DNA from: Bifidobacterium parmae
GTDB taxonomy: Bacteria; Actinomycetota; Actinomycetes; Actinomycetales; Bifidobacteriaceae
NCBI RefSeq assembly: GCF_002860365.1
Contig: NZ_NMWT01000013.1
Span: 95,225-159,224 of the forward strand
DNA: 64,000 bases
Direction: 5' to 3'
Part shown: positions 46,298 to 56,239 of the stretch, piece by piece
How positions within the stretch are numbered: the first letter of the stretch is position 1
Layout: every line of letters starts with the position of its first letter
Translations under genes and position numbers: made by a program
The notes under the pieces: generated by a model
Seen by the model: only the letters and a program-made list of their open reading frames with translations
Told to the model about the DNA's origin: nothing
Databases searched by the model: none

Positions 46298-47896
46298 TTA
46301 TTTCTCTTCGTGATATTCCTTGTCGGTATTTACCGACCACACATTCTTCTTATCTGCACGTCCGGATTCAATATTATCGACAGCTTCAAACGCAGTGGCC
46401 ATGGAGTGATCCATATTGTTGTAACGGTGCTGGCCATTTCGTCCAACACAGTACAGATTTCCGAAGGAGTCAAGCCACTTGGTCAAATCCTTGATTTGGT
46501 ACCACGTGTCGAAATAAGCAGGATACGCCTTCTTGACTCGTTCCCTATGGGAATCAAGGATGTCTTCGCGGGAAGCGATGATACCCATCTCCACCAGTTC
46601 ATTGGCAGCAAATTCAATGGCCTGTTCATCTGTCATATTCCAGAAGTCGTCACCTTCGTTGCAGAAGTACTCCAGACCAATCCAAACCTTATTGTCGACA
46701 TCTTCAACCAGATACGGACTCCAGTTGTTAAATACCTGAATACGCCCAACCTTCACGCCGGTATCCTGCACATAAATCCAGCAATCAGGGACAATCTGAG
46801 GATGGCCCAAGGTAGGGATGTCGGTTTCATTCTTCAGATTCAGATGATCGACCAAGAAGCCAACCGTGACAAAATCTCGGTACGGAAGACCATCCGCGAT
46901 TTTCTTCATCTCTGCGGGCACCTGAGCATGAGCCTGGTCTCCCCTCGCAATCGAGTCGACCAAGTCCTTAATGGGCATGGACGAGATGAACTCATCCCCA
47001 GCAAGGACGTGCTCCGCACCATCAGCATCCCGATATACCACGGATGCAATATGCCCATCAGAAGTTTCGTTGAATCGAACCACTTCGGCATGCTTAATGA
47101 TAGAAGCTCCGAAGTCTTCATCATGCTTGGCTACGGTCTCCCAAAGCTGGCCTGGACCGTACTTAGGATACCAGAACTCCTCAATCAGTGAGGTTTCACC
47201 CTCTCCAGCTTTCTTTTTCTTGCCGAACAGCTTACCGAAGGCATCCTTGAGAACAGCCATGATACTGATGCCTTTAACACGCTGCGATCCCCAGTCTGCA
47301 GAGATGACAGAGGGGTGACGTCCCCACAGCTTCTCCGTATATCCCTCGAAGAACATCGAATACAGCTGCCGCCCAAAACGATTGATATAGAAATTCTCCA
47401 GATTATTTTCCGGCAGCTTATGCACGAGAGAAGCCAAGTAGGAGAATCCCACCTTCATCGTCGTGACGAAGCCCATGTTCTTCAGCGTGGCGGGCTTAAG
47501 ACTCACCGGATAATCAAAGAACTTACCATGCCAGTAAATGCGAGAGACACGATGACGCTTGAGCATCACCTCATCGGTCTTCTCCGGATCGGGGCCGCCA
47601 GGCTCCATATCATGAGGACGATTGAGTTTCTTGTCATCATACGAAGGTGCGCCCTGAAGCGGCAAGATAGACTTCCACCAGTTCATCACACGATCATCCT
47701 TCGAGAAGAATCGATGACCGCCAATATCCATGCGGTTGCCGTTATGACGCACAGTGCGCGAGATGCCGCCAAATTCTCCGGAGGCCTCCAGAACCGTGAC
47801 CTGATACCGTTCTGCACCACCGTTCTTTAACAATTCATAGGCAGCAGTAAGACCAGCCGGGCCTCCGCCGATAATGACAACTTCCTTCTTTGCCAT
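46298..47896 (-). CDS. FAD-dependent oxidoreductase of the amine-oxidase/UGM-like type
   Basis: 532 aa from the ATG at 47896, with GGAGG 7 bases upstream. N-terminal Rossmann motif VVIIGGGPAGLTAAYELL, then EASGEFGGISRTV and GGHRFFSKDD, the FAD contacts. YTEKLWGRHPSVISADWG and the C-terminal VGRNGQHRYNNMDHSM close the FAD site. Similar proteins sit in polysaccharide loci and are often labelled protoporphyrinogen-oxidase-like or UDP-galactopyranose-mutase-like, but a true Glf is already present at 32.7 kb. It may reshape a different sugar nucleotide. It lies in the AT-richer insert, with its own terminator. Confidence 0.75.
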   Translation of the reverse strand: MAKKEVVIIGGGPAGLTAAYELLKNGGAERYQVTVLEASGEFGGISRTVRHNGNRMDIGGHRFFSKDDRVMNWWKSILPLQGAPSYDDKKLNRPHDMEPGGPDPEKTDEVMLKRHRVSRIYWHGKFFDYPVSLKPATLKNMGFVTTMKVGFSYLASLVHKLPENNLENFYINRFGRQLYSMFFEGYTEKLWGRHPSVISADWGSQRVKGISIMAVLKDAFGKLFGKKKKAGEGETSLIEEFWYPKYGPGQLWETVAKHDEDFGASIIKHAEVVRFNETSDGHIASVVYRDADGAEHVLAGDEFISSMPIKDLVDSIARGDQAHAQVPAEMKKIADGLPYRDFVTVGFLVDHLNLKNETDIPTLGHPQIVPDCWIYVQDTGVKVGRIQVFNNWSPYLVEDVDNKVWIGLEYFCNEGDDFWNMTDEQAIEFAANELVEMGIIASREDILDSHRERVKKAYPAYFDTWYQIKDLTKWLDSFGNLYCVGRNGQHRYNNMDHSMATAFEAVDNIESGRADKKNVWSVNTDKEYHEEK

Positions 47897-48036
47897 ATAA
47901 TCCTCCGTATAACAATATATTGCTATTTAAAGATATCACTTACCCTCGAAAAATGAGTTCGGAGACAATTAACATCCTCAACAATTCAGTAAAACTACTT
48001 TCCGATATAGAACTACATCAACATTAAGAATATCTC

Positions 48037-49149
48037 TCAGTGCACTATAAGTCTTGTTAAAGGATGCACTATTAACTTATCAAACACCCATGCCATGACA
48101 CTCAAAAGAACGAAAACACCGATAAGAATCAGCACCATAAAGGCACTTTGAACCATGAAACCATTAGGCCTCATCGTAAATCGAGAGAGCAAATCCCAGA
48201 CAATGCGGAATCCAAACCAGTTCTCATGGATGAGGTAAATACCGAACGTGGTGGGAGCGATGGTGCAGATAACTTTCTACACCATCTCCGGGAACCGATT
48301 CATATCGATTCTGCTGACCATGACAAACACCAAGGCGCCGATGATGATAGGGAACAGCACAATGCCGTCATGAATCTGATACTTCCATCCCATGAAGTCG
48401 ACCAGCCACGAAGGTCCTGATATGTAATGGTTGAAAGCTGCCATCAGTACGGTCAGCAATACGATAATACCCAGCATGGGGAATGTCTTAAACCGGTCCG
48501 CGAAATCCTGATAGTACTTACGCAGCCAACCGCCAATCAAATACCCCAGCATGGCGTAGACCAGATTGTTCCAGTTCGTTGTCCGGCCGAAAACGAGAAT
48601 CTGGATGCTGAAGAATCCCATCAATATAATCAGCGCTTCCATGGAGCGTCTCGACAGCGTCGCAAACAACGTATTAAGATATGGCGCGACCAGCAGCATC
48701 AGCAGATAGGCTCCGATAAACCAGTAGCTGTCGTAGAGGAACGGAAATATGCTGGCGAATATGGATTTGTATAAATCTGGCCCGTGCATCACCGGCTCCA
48801 CAGCCGGAGGATAGCGTCTGAACGCACCCATTACCAGTACAATGACGAGAAAAGCGATGGAGTAACAGAACATCTGCAACCAGGTCTTCAGCAGACGATT
48901 CCACTTGAATGATTTTTCTACTAGGAAGTATCCGGAGATGATGAAGAAAATAGATACACCCACCTGACCGTATTGCACGATTAAAAACCGCAATGCCGAC
49001 CGCCAGCCGGGTTCTTGCTGAAGCGCGATTCGCAGCTGATGATGATTCCAATCGAAATGAATGATGAAGTGACACGCCAGAATCAGAAACATCGCGATGA
49101 TGCGCAACAGCTCAATGGATACATTTCTTGTACCAGGTTTATTGGGCAT
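48037..49149 (-). pseudogene. Acyltransferase-3-family membrane protein with a premature TAG
   Basis: From the ATG at 49149 (GGAAGGAAC upstream) the frame reads an acyltransferase 3: RNVSIELLRIIAMFLILACH, GQVGVSIFFIISGYFLVEKS and YWFIGAYLLMLLVAPYLN. A TAG at 48277-48279 stops it after RIDMNRFPEMV. The same frame then continues for 79 more codons with clear family sequence (ICTIAPTTFGIYLIHENWFG, then hydrophobic helices) to a TGA at 48037. The full protein would be about 370 aa. Such enzymes O-acylate surface sugars. The truncated product would lack the last two or three membrane helices, so it is probably inactive unless the stop is read through. It lies in the AT-richer insert. Confidence 0.75.
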
Positions 49150-49313
49150 GACCGTTCCTTCCATAGACCGCACCAATCGGTTACGGCGATATGCCGCCTT
49201 ATGCGTCTTATCCAGCAAATCCATACCCAATATAGAGGGAACCTTCGAAGTGATGACCAATAGCGGGGTATACTAGTCGGCATATTTTGTCCTATCGAGG
49301 AAGCGGAGTCGGC

Positions 49314-50501
49314 GTGGAAGCAGTATCATCAACCCCTCTCGTTTCGGTCATCATCCCCGCGTACAACGCGCAGGAATATGTCGCCGAGTGCGTGACGAGC
49401 GTCACCAAGCAGACTCTGAAGGACATCGAAATCATCGTCGTCGACGACGGCTCCACCGACCGCACCCGCGAAATCGTGACGTCGATCGCCGAACAGGACG
49501 GGCGCGTCACGCTGCTCACACAGTCCAACCAGTACGCCGGCGTCGCCCGCAACAACGGCATGGACCATGCAACCGGCAAATACCTGTACTTCCTCGATGC
49601 GGACGACTTCATCGAACCGAATGCACTGGAGACGATGGCCAGCATCGCGGAACGCACCGGCGTGGATATCGTCGTCGCCCGATCGAACAGCCATGACGCC
49701 GAAACCCACGAGGAGTCGCTCATCGACTACACCATCAAGGACGTGCCGACGGAACAGGTGCTGCAGAACGCGGAGTACGCGGGCACCACGTTCCAGAGCT
49801 TCATCGGATGGCCGTGGGACAAGCTGTTCCGCGCCAGTTTCGTCCGCGAGCAGGGCCTGCGCTTCCAAGCGCTGCGCACGACGAACGACGCGTTCTTCAC
49901 ATTCGTGGCACTGGCCGTCGCCGAATCCATCTACTGCACGGACACGGTACTGTTCCACCATCGCACGCATAACGCCTCTTCTCTGGAGGCGACGCGTAAA
50001 AAGAGCTGGCAGAATGCGCTCAACGCGGTCACGACGATCGGCGACCACCTGAAGACCATCGACAACCACATGCTCACCAAGCGCAGCTACGAGAACTGGG
50101 TGTCCCACTTCATCCTGTGGAACGTCCAATCGCTGGAACGCCCGACGGCGGTCACGATGATGGACGCGTCATACCCGCTGCTGGAGGCGCTGCCGGACGA
50201 CAAGGACTACTACTACGAAGAACGCGACTACCGGTTCGTGGAACTCGTGCGGCAAACGCGCTCCCAGCTGATCCTCACCGCATTGGATGGCGATTGGCAT
50301 GTCGGCGACCTGTGGCGTCAGCTGTGCGAGACCCGCGACTGGGTGGAGGTGCTGGAGAAGCGCATCGCCGACCGCGATCGGGATATCGCCGCTCAGAGCC
50401 GCAAAATCCGCGATCTTTACGAATCGGCGTCATACCGTGTGGGTCATGCGGCGCTCACGCCGTTCTCCATCGCGAAGGATTTGCTTGGCAGGCGGAAGTA
50501 G
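49314..50501 (+). CDS. GT2-family glycosyltransferase
   Basis: 395 aa from the GTG at 49314, with GGAG 5 bases upstream. A TTG at 49287 would add nine residues. GT-A domain in the first ~230 residues: LVSVIIPAYNAQEYVAECV, IIVVDDGSTDRT, GVARNNGMDHATGKYL and FLDADDFIEPNAL (DxD). The C-terminal part (VEVLEKRIADRDRDIAAQSR) is a coiled coil ending in a basic amphipathic stretch, which is common in wall-glycan transferases that dock on the membrane or on a partner. It is divergent from the broken acyltransferase and 115 bases before wzm, so it belongs to the exporter group. Confidence 0.88.
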   Translation: MEAVSSTPLVSVIIPAYNAQEYVAECVTSVTKQTLKDIEIIVVDDGSTDRTREIVTSIAEQDGRVTLLTQSNQYAGVARNNGMDHATGKYLYFLDADDFIEPNALETMASIAERTGVDIVVARSNSHDAETHEESLIDYTIKDVPTEQVLQNAEYAGTTFQSFIGWPWDKLFRASFVREQGLRFQALRTTNDAFFTFVALAVAESIYCTDTVLFHHRTHNASSLEATRKKSWQNALNAVTTIGDHLKTIDNHMLTKRSYENWVSHFILWNVQSLERPTAVTMMDASYPLLEALPDDKDYYYEERDYRFVELVRQTRSQLILTALDGDWHVGDLWRQLCETRDWVEVLEKRIADRDRDIAAQSRKIRDLYESASYRVGHAALTPFSIAKDLLGRRK

Positions 50502-50616
50502 GCGGGATCGGGCGCACCTCTCACATACCCGCCTCCCACTAGAATATGTGGGAACGCTGGGCAGAGACACTGACGGCCGTGGCCTTGTTGTCTCGCATGA
50601 GTAGGATAGGACGCTT

Positions 50617-51450
50617 GTGAAAGACGTGATTAAACGCCTCGAGGAGAGGTATCATTACGCGCTGGTCGTGTTCAAGGAGCTGGTGAAGACCAACTTCAAG
50701 CTCCGCTACCAGGGATCGTACCTTGGCGTGCTGTGGTCGGTGCTCCAGCCGCTGATGCTGTTCGCCGTCATGTACGTGGTGTTCGTGAAGTTCCTCAAGT
50801 TCACGGACGGCACGCCCACCTTCCCGATCTCGCTGCTGTGCGGCACCTGCCTGTGGCAGTTCTTCACCGAATCCACGAGCATGGGCATGCGTTCGATCGT
50901 GGACCGCGGCGACCTGCTGCGCAAGATCCACTTCCCGAACTACATCATCGTGGCGGCCACCACGATGGGTTCGATGATCTCCCTGGCCATCAACCTGGGC
51001 GTGGTCATCCTGTTCGGCTTCTTCGCCCACGCGCACTACACGTGGCGCATCATCACCGTGATCCCGAGCATCATCCAGCTGTATGCGATTTCGCTCGGCG
51101 TCGCCCTGCTGCTCGGCTCCCTGTACGTGTACTTCCGCGACATCGGCCATATCTGGGACGTGATCCTGCAGGCGATGTTCTACGCGACGCCTATCATCTA
51201 CCCGCTGTCCATGGTGCAGAAGAACCCGGAGTTCAGCTGGGCGGCCGACCTGATGATGTTCATGCCGACCACGCAGACCATCATGGACATCCGCCACAAC
51301 CTGCTCTCCCCCGAATACGTGCCCACCATCTGGACCGTCGTGGACAACAAGCTGCTGTGCCTGGTCCCGTACGTGCTGTCCGTGGTGGTGCTGTGGCTGG
51401 GCGTTCATATCTTCCGTAAGTACAGCGCCAAGTTCGCGGAGGTGCTCTGA
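50617..51450 (+). CDS. wzm: Polysaccharide ABC exporter, permease
   Basis: 277 aa from a GTG at 50617, with AGGATAGGA upstream. ABC-2-type permease with six membrane helices: KTNFKLRYQGSYLGVLWSVL at the N-terminal amphipathic/helix 1 junction, LCGTCLWQFFTESTSMGM, and MFYATPIIYPLSM. It forms the pore with a second Wzm copy and exports lipid-linked glycan to the outer leaflet. It overlaps wzt by one base (TGATG), so the two are translationally coupled. Confidence 0.93.
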   Translation: MKDVIKRLEERYHYALVVFKELVKTNFKLRYQGSYLGVLWSVLQPLMLFAVMYVVFVKFLKFTDGTPTFPISLLCGTCLWQFFTESTSMGMRSIVDRGDLLRKIHFPNYIIVAATTMGSMISLAINLGVVILFGFFAHAHYTWRIITVIPSIIQLYAISLGVALLLGSLYVYFRDIGHIWDVILQAMFYATPIIYPLSMVQKNPEFSWAADLMMFMPTTQTIMDIRHNLLSPEYVPTIWTVVDNKLLCLVPYVLSVVVLWLGVHIFRKYSAKFAEVL

Positions 51451-52706
51451 TGACCGAACACGCAGTCGACAACCGTCCCGTCGTCCTCAAGGTCGACCAT
51501 GTGGCGAAGTGCTTCCGCCTGCCCACCGAGCAGGCCACGGGTCTCAAGATGGCGTTCCTCAACTGGACGAAGGGCATCAAGGGCTACACGGAGCAGCACG
51601 TGCTCAAGGACATCAGCTTCGAGGTCCGTCAGGGCGATTTCTTCGGCATCGTGGGCCGCAACGGTTCCGGCAAGTCCACGCTGCTGAAGATCATCTCCCA
51701 GATCTACGTGCCCGAGAAGGGCAGCGTGACGGTGAGGGGCAAGCTCGTGCCGTTCATCGAACTGGGCGTGGGCTTCAACCCGGAGCTCACCGGCCGTGAG
51801 AACGTGTACCTGAACGGCGCGCTGCTCGGCTTCACCCGCGAGGAGATCGACGCGATGTACGACGACATCGTCGAGTTCGCGGAGCTTGAGGACTTCATGG
51901 ACCAGAAGCTCAAGAACTACTCCTCCGGCATGCAGGTGCGTCTCGCCTTCTCCGTCGCGATCAAGGCGCAGGGCGACATCCTCGTGCTCGACGAGGTGCT
52001 CGCCGTGGGTGACGAGGCGTTCCAGCGCAAGTGCGACAACTTCTTCGCGCAGATGAAGAAGGACCCCACGAAGACCATCATCCTGGTCACGCACTCGATG
52101 GACGCGGTGAAGCGCTACTGCGACAAGGCCATCCTCATCAAGGACGGCGAGATCGTCGTCTCCGGCAACAAGGACGACGTGGCCGACCAGTACACGCTGG
52201 AGAACCTCAAGGTGCAGGAGGCCGAACAGAAGGCCCGTGCAGCCGCGAACGCCGACAGCGAGGGCCGCGTCTACCCGGCCGGCCTGAGCGCGCGCGTCCC
52301 CGTGCTGGACGTGCGCGCCGCGGACTCCCAACTGGTGAAGACCAGGGAGCCGTTCCGCTTCCACGTGGACTACGAGTTCAACGAGGACGTGGAGTTCTAC
52401 CTGACGCTCACTTTGCTCGACATGAAGCGTGGCGGCATCATCTACGACACGGCCGCCGACCTGCGTCAGAAGAAGCGCGGCCGCCAGACCGTCACGTTCA
52501 AGCTGCCGCTCGACGCGATCTGCAACGGCGACTACCGTCTCACCGCGCAGCTGCGCTCCCTACCCGATCCGAGCAACATCAAGTCGAACCAGCAACTCGC
52601 CTACACTGACGAAAGCCGCTCCTGCGACTTCGCCCTGCGCATCCCCGGCAACGACGGCTGGGGGCTGCTCAACAAGAGCTCGATGAAAGTCAAACAGCTG
52701 GACTGA
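51450..52706 (+). CDS. wzt: Polysaccharide ABC exporter, ATPase with C-terminal glycan-recognition domain
   Basis: 418 aa. ATPase domain (~1-245): Walker A VGRNGSGKSTLLK, the signature YSSGMQVRLAF, Walker B DILVLDEVLAVGDEAF, and the H-loop in LVTHSMDAVKRYC. FIELGVGFNPELTGRENVYL is typical of the teichoic-acid/O-antigen group. A C-terminal beta-sandwich (~285-418: PFRFHVDYEFNEDVEFYLTL...VTFKLPLDAICNGDYRLTAQL) is like the Wzt domain that recognises the finished chain end. The polymer may therefore carry a terminal cap. It is followed by the DUF6020 gene after 40 bases. Confidence 0.93.
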   Translation: MTEHAVDNRPVVLKVDHVAKCFRLPTEQATGLKMAFLNWTKGIKGYTEQHVLKDISFEVRQGDFFGIVGRNGSGKSTLLKIISQIYVPEKGSVTVRGKLVPFIELGVGFNPELTGRENVYLNGALLGFTREEIDAMYDDIVEFAELEDFMDQKLKNYSSGMQVRLAFSVAIKAQGDILVLDEVLAVGDEAFQRKCDNFFAQMKKDPTKTIILVTHSMDAVKRYCDKAILIKDGEIVVSGNKDDVADQYTLENLKVQEAEQKARAAANADSEGRVYPAGLSARVPVLDVRAADSQLVKTREPFRFHVDYEFNEDVEFYLTLTLLDMKRGGIIYDTAADLRQKKRGRQTVTFKLPLDAICNGDYRLTAQLRSLPDPSNIKSNQQLAYTDESRSCDFALRIPGNDGWGLLNKSSMKVKQLD

Positions 52707-52746
52707 GACACCGGTGACGCGACGACACATGAGGAGGGGAACCACG

Positions 52747-54447
52747 GTGCTGCAGCATCTGCGGCAGGGCAGAATCGCCGTGCCGATTGTTCTGGGGATA
52801 GTGTTCGGCCTGTGCGACGCCATCGTCAACACGGATGGCCGACTCTATCTGAACCATGTATCCGTATGGCTGCGCATGGCGATGTTCGTCCTCCTCTTCG
52901 TCGTGGCGTTCATCGGTGTGGACCTGTTCCGCGAACGCGTCCGCGCCGGAACACTCGTCGCCGGGCGCCCGGAGAGTGCCGCCGACCCGGCGATCTGCAA
53001 GCTGTTGGATTACTCATGGACGCCCCGCGCACTGCTGAAGCTGTGGGGCGTCATCCTCGTGTGCTGGCTGCCCTATATGGTGATGCTGTTCCCGGGCGTG
53101 TACTGGGCGGACGACTCCGGCCAGTTGCTGGAGCATTACGGCGCCAACGTGTTCACCGATCATCATCCGTTCCTGGTGACGATGCTGTACGGCGGCATGG
53201 CCGATATCGGCCAATCCCTGTTCGGCAATCCGATTATGGGCCTCTACATACTGGTGCTGCTGCAGCAGCTGTTCATGCCGTTGATGCTCGCCTTGACCGT
53301 CATGTACTGCGCGCGGCTTGGAGCCAACAAGGTCATCTGCACGTTGGAGCTCATGTTGTATGCGCTCTTCCCCGCGTTTCCGATCCTATTCTCCTCACTG
53401 GTGAAGGACACGCTCTCCGCATTGTTCTTCACGCCGTTCTGCCTGCTGTTCGTCGAGGTGATTCGACGCAGGAAGTCGGTCGTACCTCCGATGCTCTACG
53501 TGGGACTGTTCGCCACCGGCCTGTTGTCCTGCCTGACGAAGAAGCCCTGCGTGTACATCATCGTCCCATCGCTCATCTTCCTATGTGCGCTTGGCCTGGC
53601 GAAGCGAACCAAAATCGTGGTGGCCGCATTGGGCGTGCTGATCGCGGCAATCATGCTGGTCTTCATTCCCAAGGTGGCGCTTCCCGCCGTCCACGCGCAG
53701 CCAGGCGGCAAACAGGAAGCGATCCCCTATGCGATTCAGATGGTCGCCCATGACGTGAAATACGGCGGGGGCGACATGTCCGCGACGGACCGCCAGCTCG
53801 TCTCCGACTTTCTCTCCGTCGACTATGACAAGATCCCCGAGGTCTATACGTTCTATAGCGCTGACCCCGTCAAGCTCAGAAGCCTGAAGAACCCGGATTT
53901 GATGGGCGATTTCCTGAAGCTCTGGGTACGGAAGTCCGCCGAACATCCCGTGGGCAATCTGGAGGCCTACCTCGGTCTGGTCCAAGGATGGTTCGACTTC
54001 CGCAGCTATGACGGCACGCCCGCATACATGGTGGTGCTCACCGATTCGGAATGGTTCAACAAACAGATTCTGGATTTCGTGCCGCAATGGCCGGTGAAGT
54101 CGAAGGCGGGCAGCACGGTACGCGATGTATACGACGCCGCCCAGTCCGTGCCGGTGCTCAATCTCCTGTTCACGAAAGCGCTGTGGGCATCCATCATCCC
54201 GTTCTTCCTGCTCTACGAGGTGCTGCGCCCCGGCAAAGGCAAATTCCAGCGACTTGTAGCGATGATGCCGCTCAATATGAGCTTCGCTTGTCTGCTGATG
54301 GTTCCCATCTCGGCAATGGGAGGCGAACCGACCCGGTACATCCTGCAACTGATGTGCGTGATACCACTGTTCCTCGTATCGGTGCTGCGCGAAGCTGGAT
54401 TCAGACAAGAGGGGAATGAAGACGATGAACAACGACGATCCGCGTGA
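52747..54447 (+). CDS. DUF6020-type multi-spanning membrane protein
   Basis: 566 aa from the GTG at 52747, which has a perfect AGGAGG 9 bases upstream. A GTG at 52714 is in frame but less likely. About twelve membrane helices. The first big outside loop has MLFPGVYWADDSGQLLEHYG and FTDHHPFLVTMLYGGMADIG, whose acidic and His residues resemble GT-C active-site loops. I place it in DUF6020 by this pattern. Function unproven; probably transfers a sugar from a polyprenyl-phosphate donor at the outer face. It overlaps the next gene by 23 bases. Confidence 0.75.
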   Translation: MLQHLRQGRIAVPIVLGIVFGLCDAIVNTDGRLYLNHVSVWLRMAMFVLLFVVAFIGVDLFRERVRAGTLVAGRPESAADPAICKLLDYSWTPRALLKLWGVILVCWLPYMVMLFPGVYWADDSGQLLEHYGANVFTDHHPFLVTMLYGGMADIGQSLFGNPIMGLYILVLLQQLFMPLMLALTVMYCARLGANKVICTLELMLYALFPAFPILFSSLVKDTLSALFFTPFCLLFVEVIRRRKSVVPPMLYVGLFATGLLSCLTKKPCVYIIVPSLIFLCALGLAKRTKIVVAALGVLIAAIMLVFIPKVALPAVHAQPGGKQEAIPYAIQMVAHDVKYGGGDMSATDRQLVSDFLSVDYDKIPEVYTFYSADPVKLRSLKNPDLMGDFLKLWVRKSAEHPVGNLEAYLGLVQGWFDFRSYDGTPAYMVVLTDSEWFNKQILDFVPQWPVKSKAGSTVRDVYDAAQSVPVLNLLFTKALWASIIPFFLLYEVLRPGKGKFQRLVAMMPLNMSFACLLMVPISAMGGEPTRYILQLMCVIPLFLVSVLREAGFRQEGNEDDEQRRSA

Positions 54448-56239
54448 GAAGAAGCGCATTCTCATATTCCTTCTCATCCTGATCTGGATGGCGTCCAGCC
54501 TTCCCATGTTCATGACGTTCCTGCCGAGGACCCCTTGGCAGGACACGGTGTTCCACCTGTTCCGCATCGAAGGCATCGCGAACGGGCTCCGACACGGGCA
54601 GTTCCCTGTCCGCATGCAGTATTCGCAGGTCGATGGATATGGTTATCCCGTCTCCATCATGTACGGCGACATCTTCCTATATATTCCGGCGATTCTGCAT
54701 GCACTGGGGCTTTCCGTCAACAGCGCCTACAAGGTGTTCGTGCTGCTGGTCAACGCGGCGACCGCGGGAACCACGTTCCTGTGCGCGAAACGCGTGTTCG
54801 GCTCCAATGCCATTGCCATAGTTGCAAGCGCCCTATGGACGTTGGCCCCGTACCGGCTGGAAGACATGTATATGCGTGGCGCGGTCGGCGAGTACATGGC
54901 GCTGCTGTTCGCCGTCATCCTCCTGTACGGACTGTATGCGCTCTTCTTCGAGGAGCGCCGATATGCGTGGCTGTGGTTGGGCGGAGGCATGGTCGGTATC
55001 GTGATGTCGCATGTCATCAGCATCGTACTGATCGTCATCCCCGCAGGAGTGGTGGCCGTCATCGGTCTGATTCGGAATCACTCTCTTCGTGCATGGAGGC
55101 AGATCGGCCGGTCCGTGCTGGCAGCGTTGGGCGCCTGCCTCTGGTATGTGGTTCCGTTCCTGGATTATTACGCGCATGCCGATATGAGGATCACGCACAT
55201 CGATGCGTCTCTGCGCGTGGTGAACACCGGCGGGAATGCCATCGAGCCAGCGCAGCTGCTCATGCTGTTCGTCCCGATGAGCGGCGCGAACTTCAAGACC
55301 GCCGATCAGGTCGGTCAGGAAATGCCATATGCTTTGGGCTGGGCGATTCTGGGTGGCATGTGCCTGTTCATCCTCGCCGTGCTCGTGAAGCCTCGCGGTC
55401 TGTCGTCATCTCAGCGGCTCGCCTATGGCATCGGATGGGTGTCTCTGGCCTTGGCGGCGACGCTCTCGTTCGTCTCGACGAACCTGTTCCCCTGGCATGA
55501 GAGCCGGTTCTCTCTGTGGAATGCAGGTATCAGGGTTCTCGCGAACATCCAATTCCCGTGGCGTCTTGTCGGCGTCGCCAGCATGCTGCTGGTGATCACC
55601 GCGGGAGCCGGCATGTGCTGTCTTGGTTTCAGCGAACGGTATGCAGGTCTGGCGCGCAGGCTGGGAGCGGGATTGATGGTTCTGGCTTTTCTGGAGGCCG
55701 GTGTCGCCTCCACTACATGGCTGCAGAACTCCGTTCCGACGGATGCGTTCCCGACGCTGACCCAAACCAGTCGTGAGTACAACGGAGACATCGGCAACGG
55801 CGAATATCTGCCCCAATCATTCGACATGGATACGTTGAAAACGGGATTGGATCGCACCGCACACGCCGACGGGACATCCATCAGCGGATATCGGCAGGAT
55901 AACGGCACGGTGACGTTCTCCGTTGATAAGGCATCGGAGGGAGCGACCGTGCGCATCCCCTTGTTCATGTATCCGAACTACCGCATCATCTCGCCGGCGA
56001 AGGATTATGCATCGCTGTCATCCGGCAGGAACGGTGTGATGACCGTCAGGTTCGATAAGGAGTATTCGGGCGACGTGACCATCACCTACGTCGAACCGGC
56101 ATCATGGCGTATCGCGGAAGCCACGTCCGCGTTGTCGATCATCGCCGTCGTGGCGACCCCGCTGGTTCGGCGTTATCGGACACGGCAGAGCCGCAAGCGC
56201 AACGGGAACATCACCGGATCGCACGTCGCGCGATCCTGA
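54425..56239 (+). CDS. YfhO-like membrane protein, copy 1
   Basis: 604 aa from the ATG at 54425 with GAGGGG 10 bases upstream. An ATG at 54416 is also in frame. About eleven membrane helices. The first outside loop has WQDTVFHLFRIEGIANGL, HGQFPVRMQYSQVDGYGYPV and MYGDIFLYIPAILHALGLSV. The end is an extracellular beta-rich domain (TVTFSVDKASEGATVRIPLF) plus a last helix and a basic tail. It is a close paralogue of the gene at 58514. The family resembles YfhO, which glycosylates lipoteichoic acid with a polyprenyl-phosphate sugar. Its last 29 bases overlap the convergent acyltransferase gene. Confidence 0.8.
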   Translation: MNNDDPREKKRILIFLLILIWMASSLPMFMTFLPRTPWQDTVFHLFRIEGIANGLRHGQFPVRMQYSQVDGYGYPVSIMYGDIFLYIPAILHALGLSVNSAYKVFVLLVNAATAGTTFLCAKRVFGSNAIAIVASALWTLAPYRLEDMYMRGAVGEYMALLFAVILLYGLYALFFEERRYAWLWLGGGMVGIVMSHVISIVLIVIPAGVVAVIGLIRNHSLRAWRQIGRSVLAALGACLWYVVPFLDYYAHADMRITHIDASLRVVNTGGNAIEPAQLLMLFVPMSGANFKTADQVGQEMPYALGWAILGGMCLFILAVLVKPRGLSSSQRLAYGIGWVSLALAATLSFVSTNLFPWHESRFSLWNAGIRVLANIQFPWRLVGVASMLLVITAGAGMCCLGFSERYAGLARRLGAGLMVLAFLEAGVASTTWLQNSVPTDAFPTLTQTSREYNGDIGNGEYLPQSFDMDTLKTGLDRTAHADGTSISGYRQDNGTVTFSVDKASEGATVRIPLFMYPNYRIISPAKDYASLSSGRNGVMTVRFDKEYSGDVTITYVEPASWRIAEATSALSIIAVVATPLVRRYRTRQSRKRNGNITGSHVARS

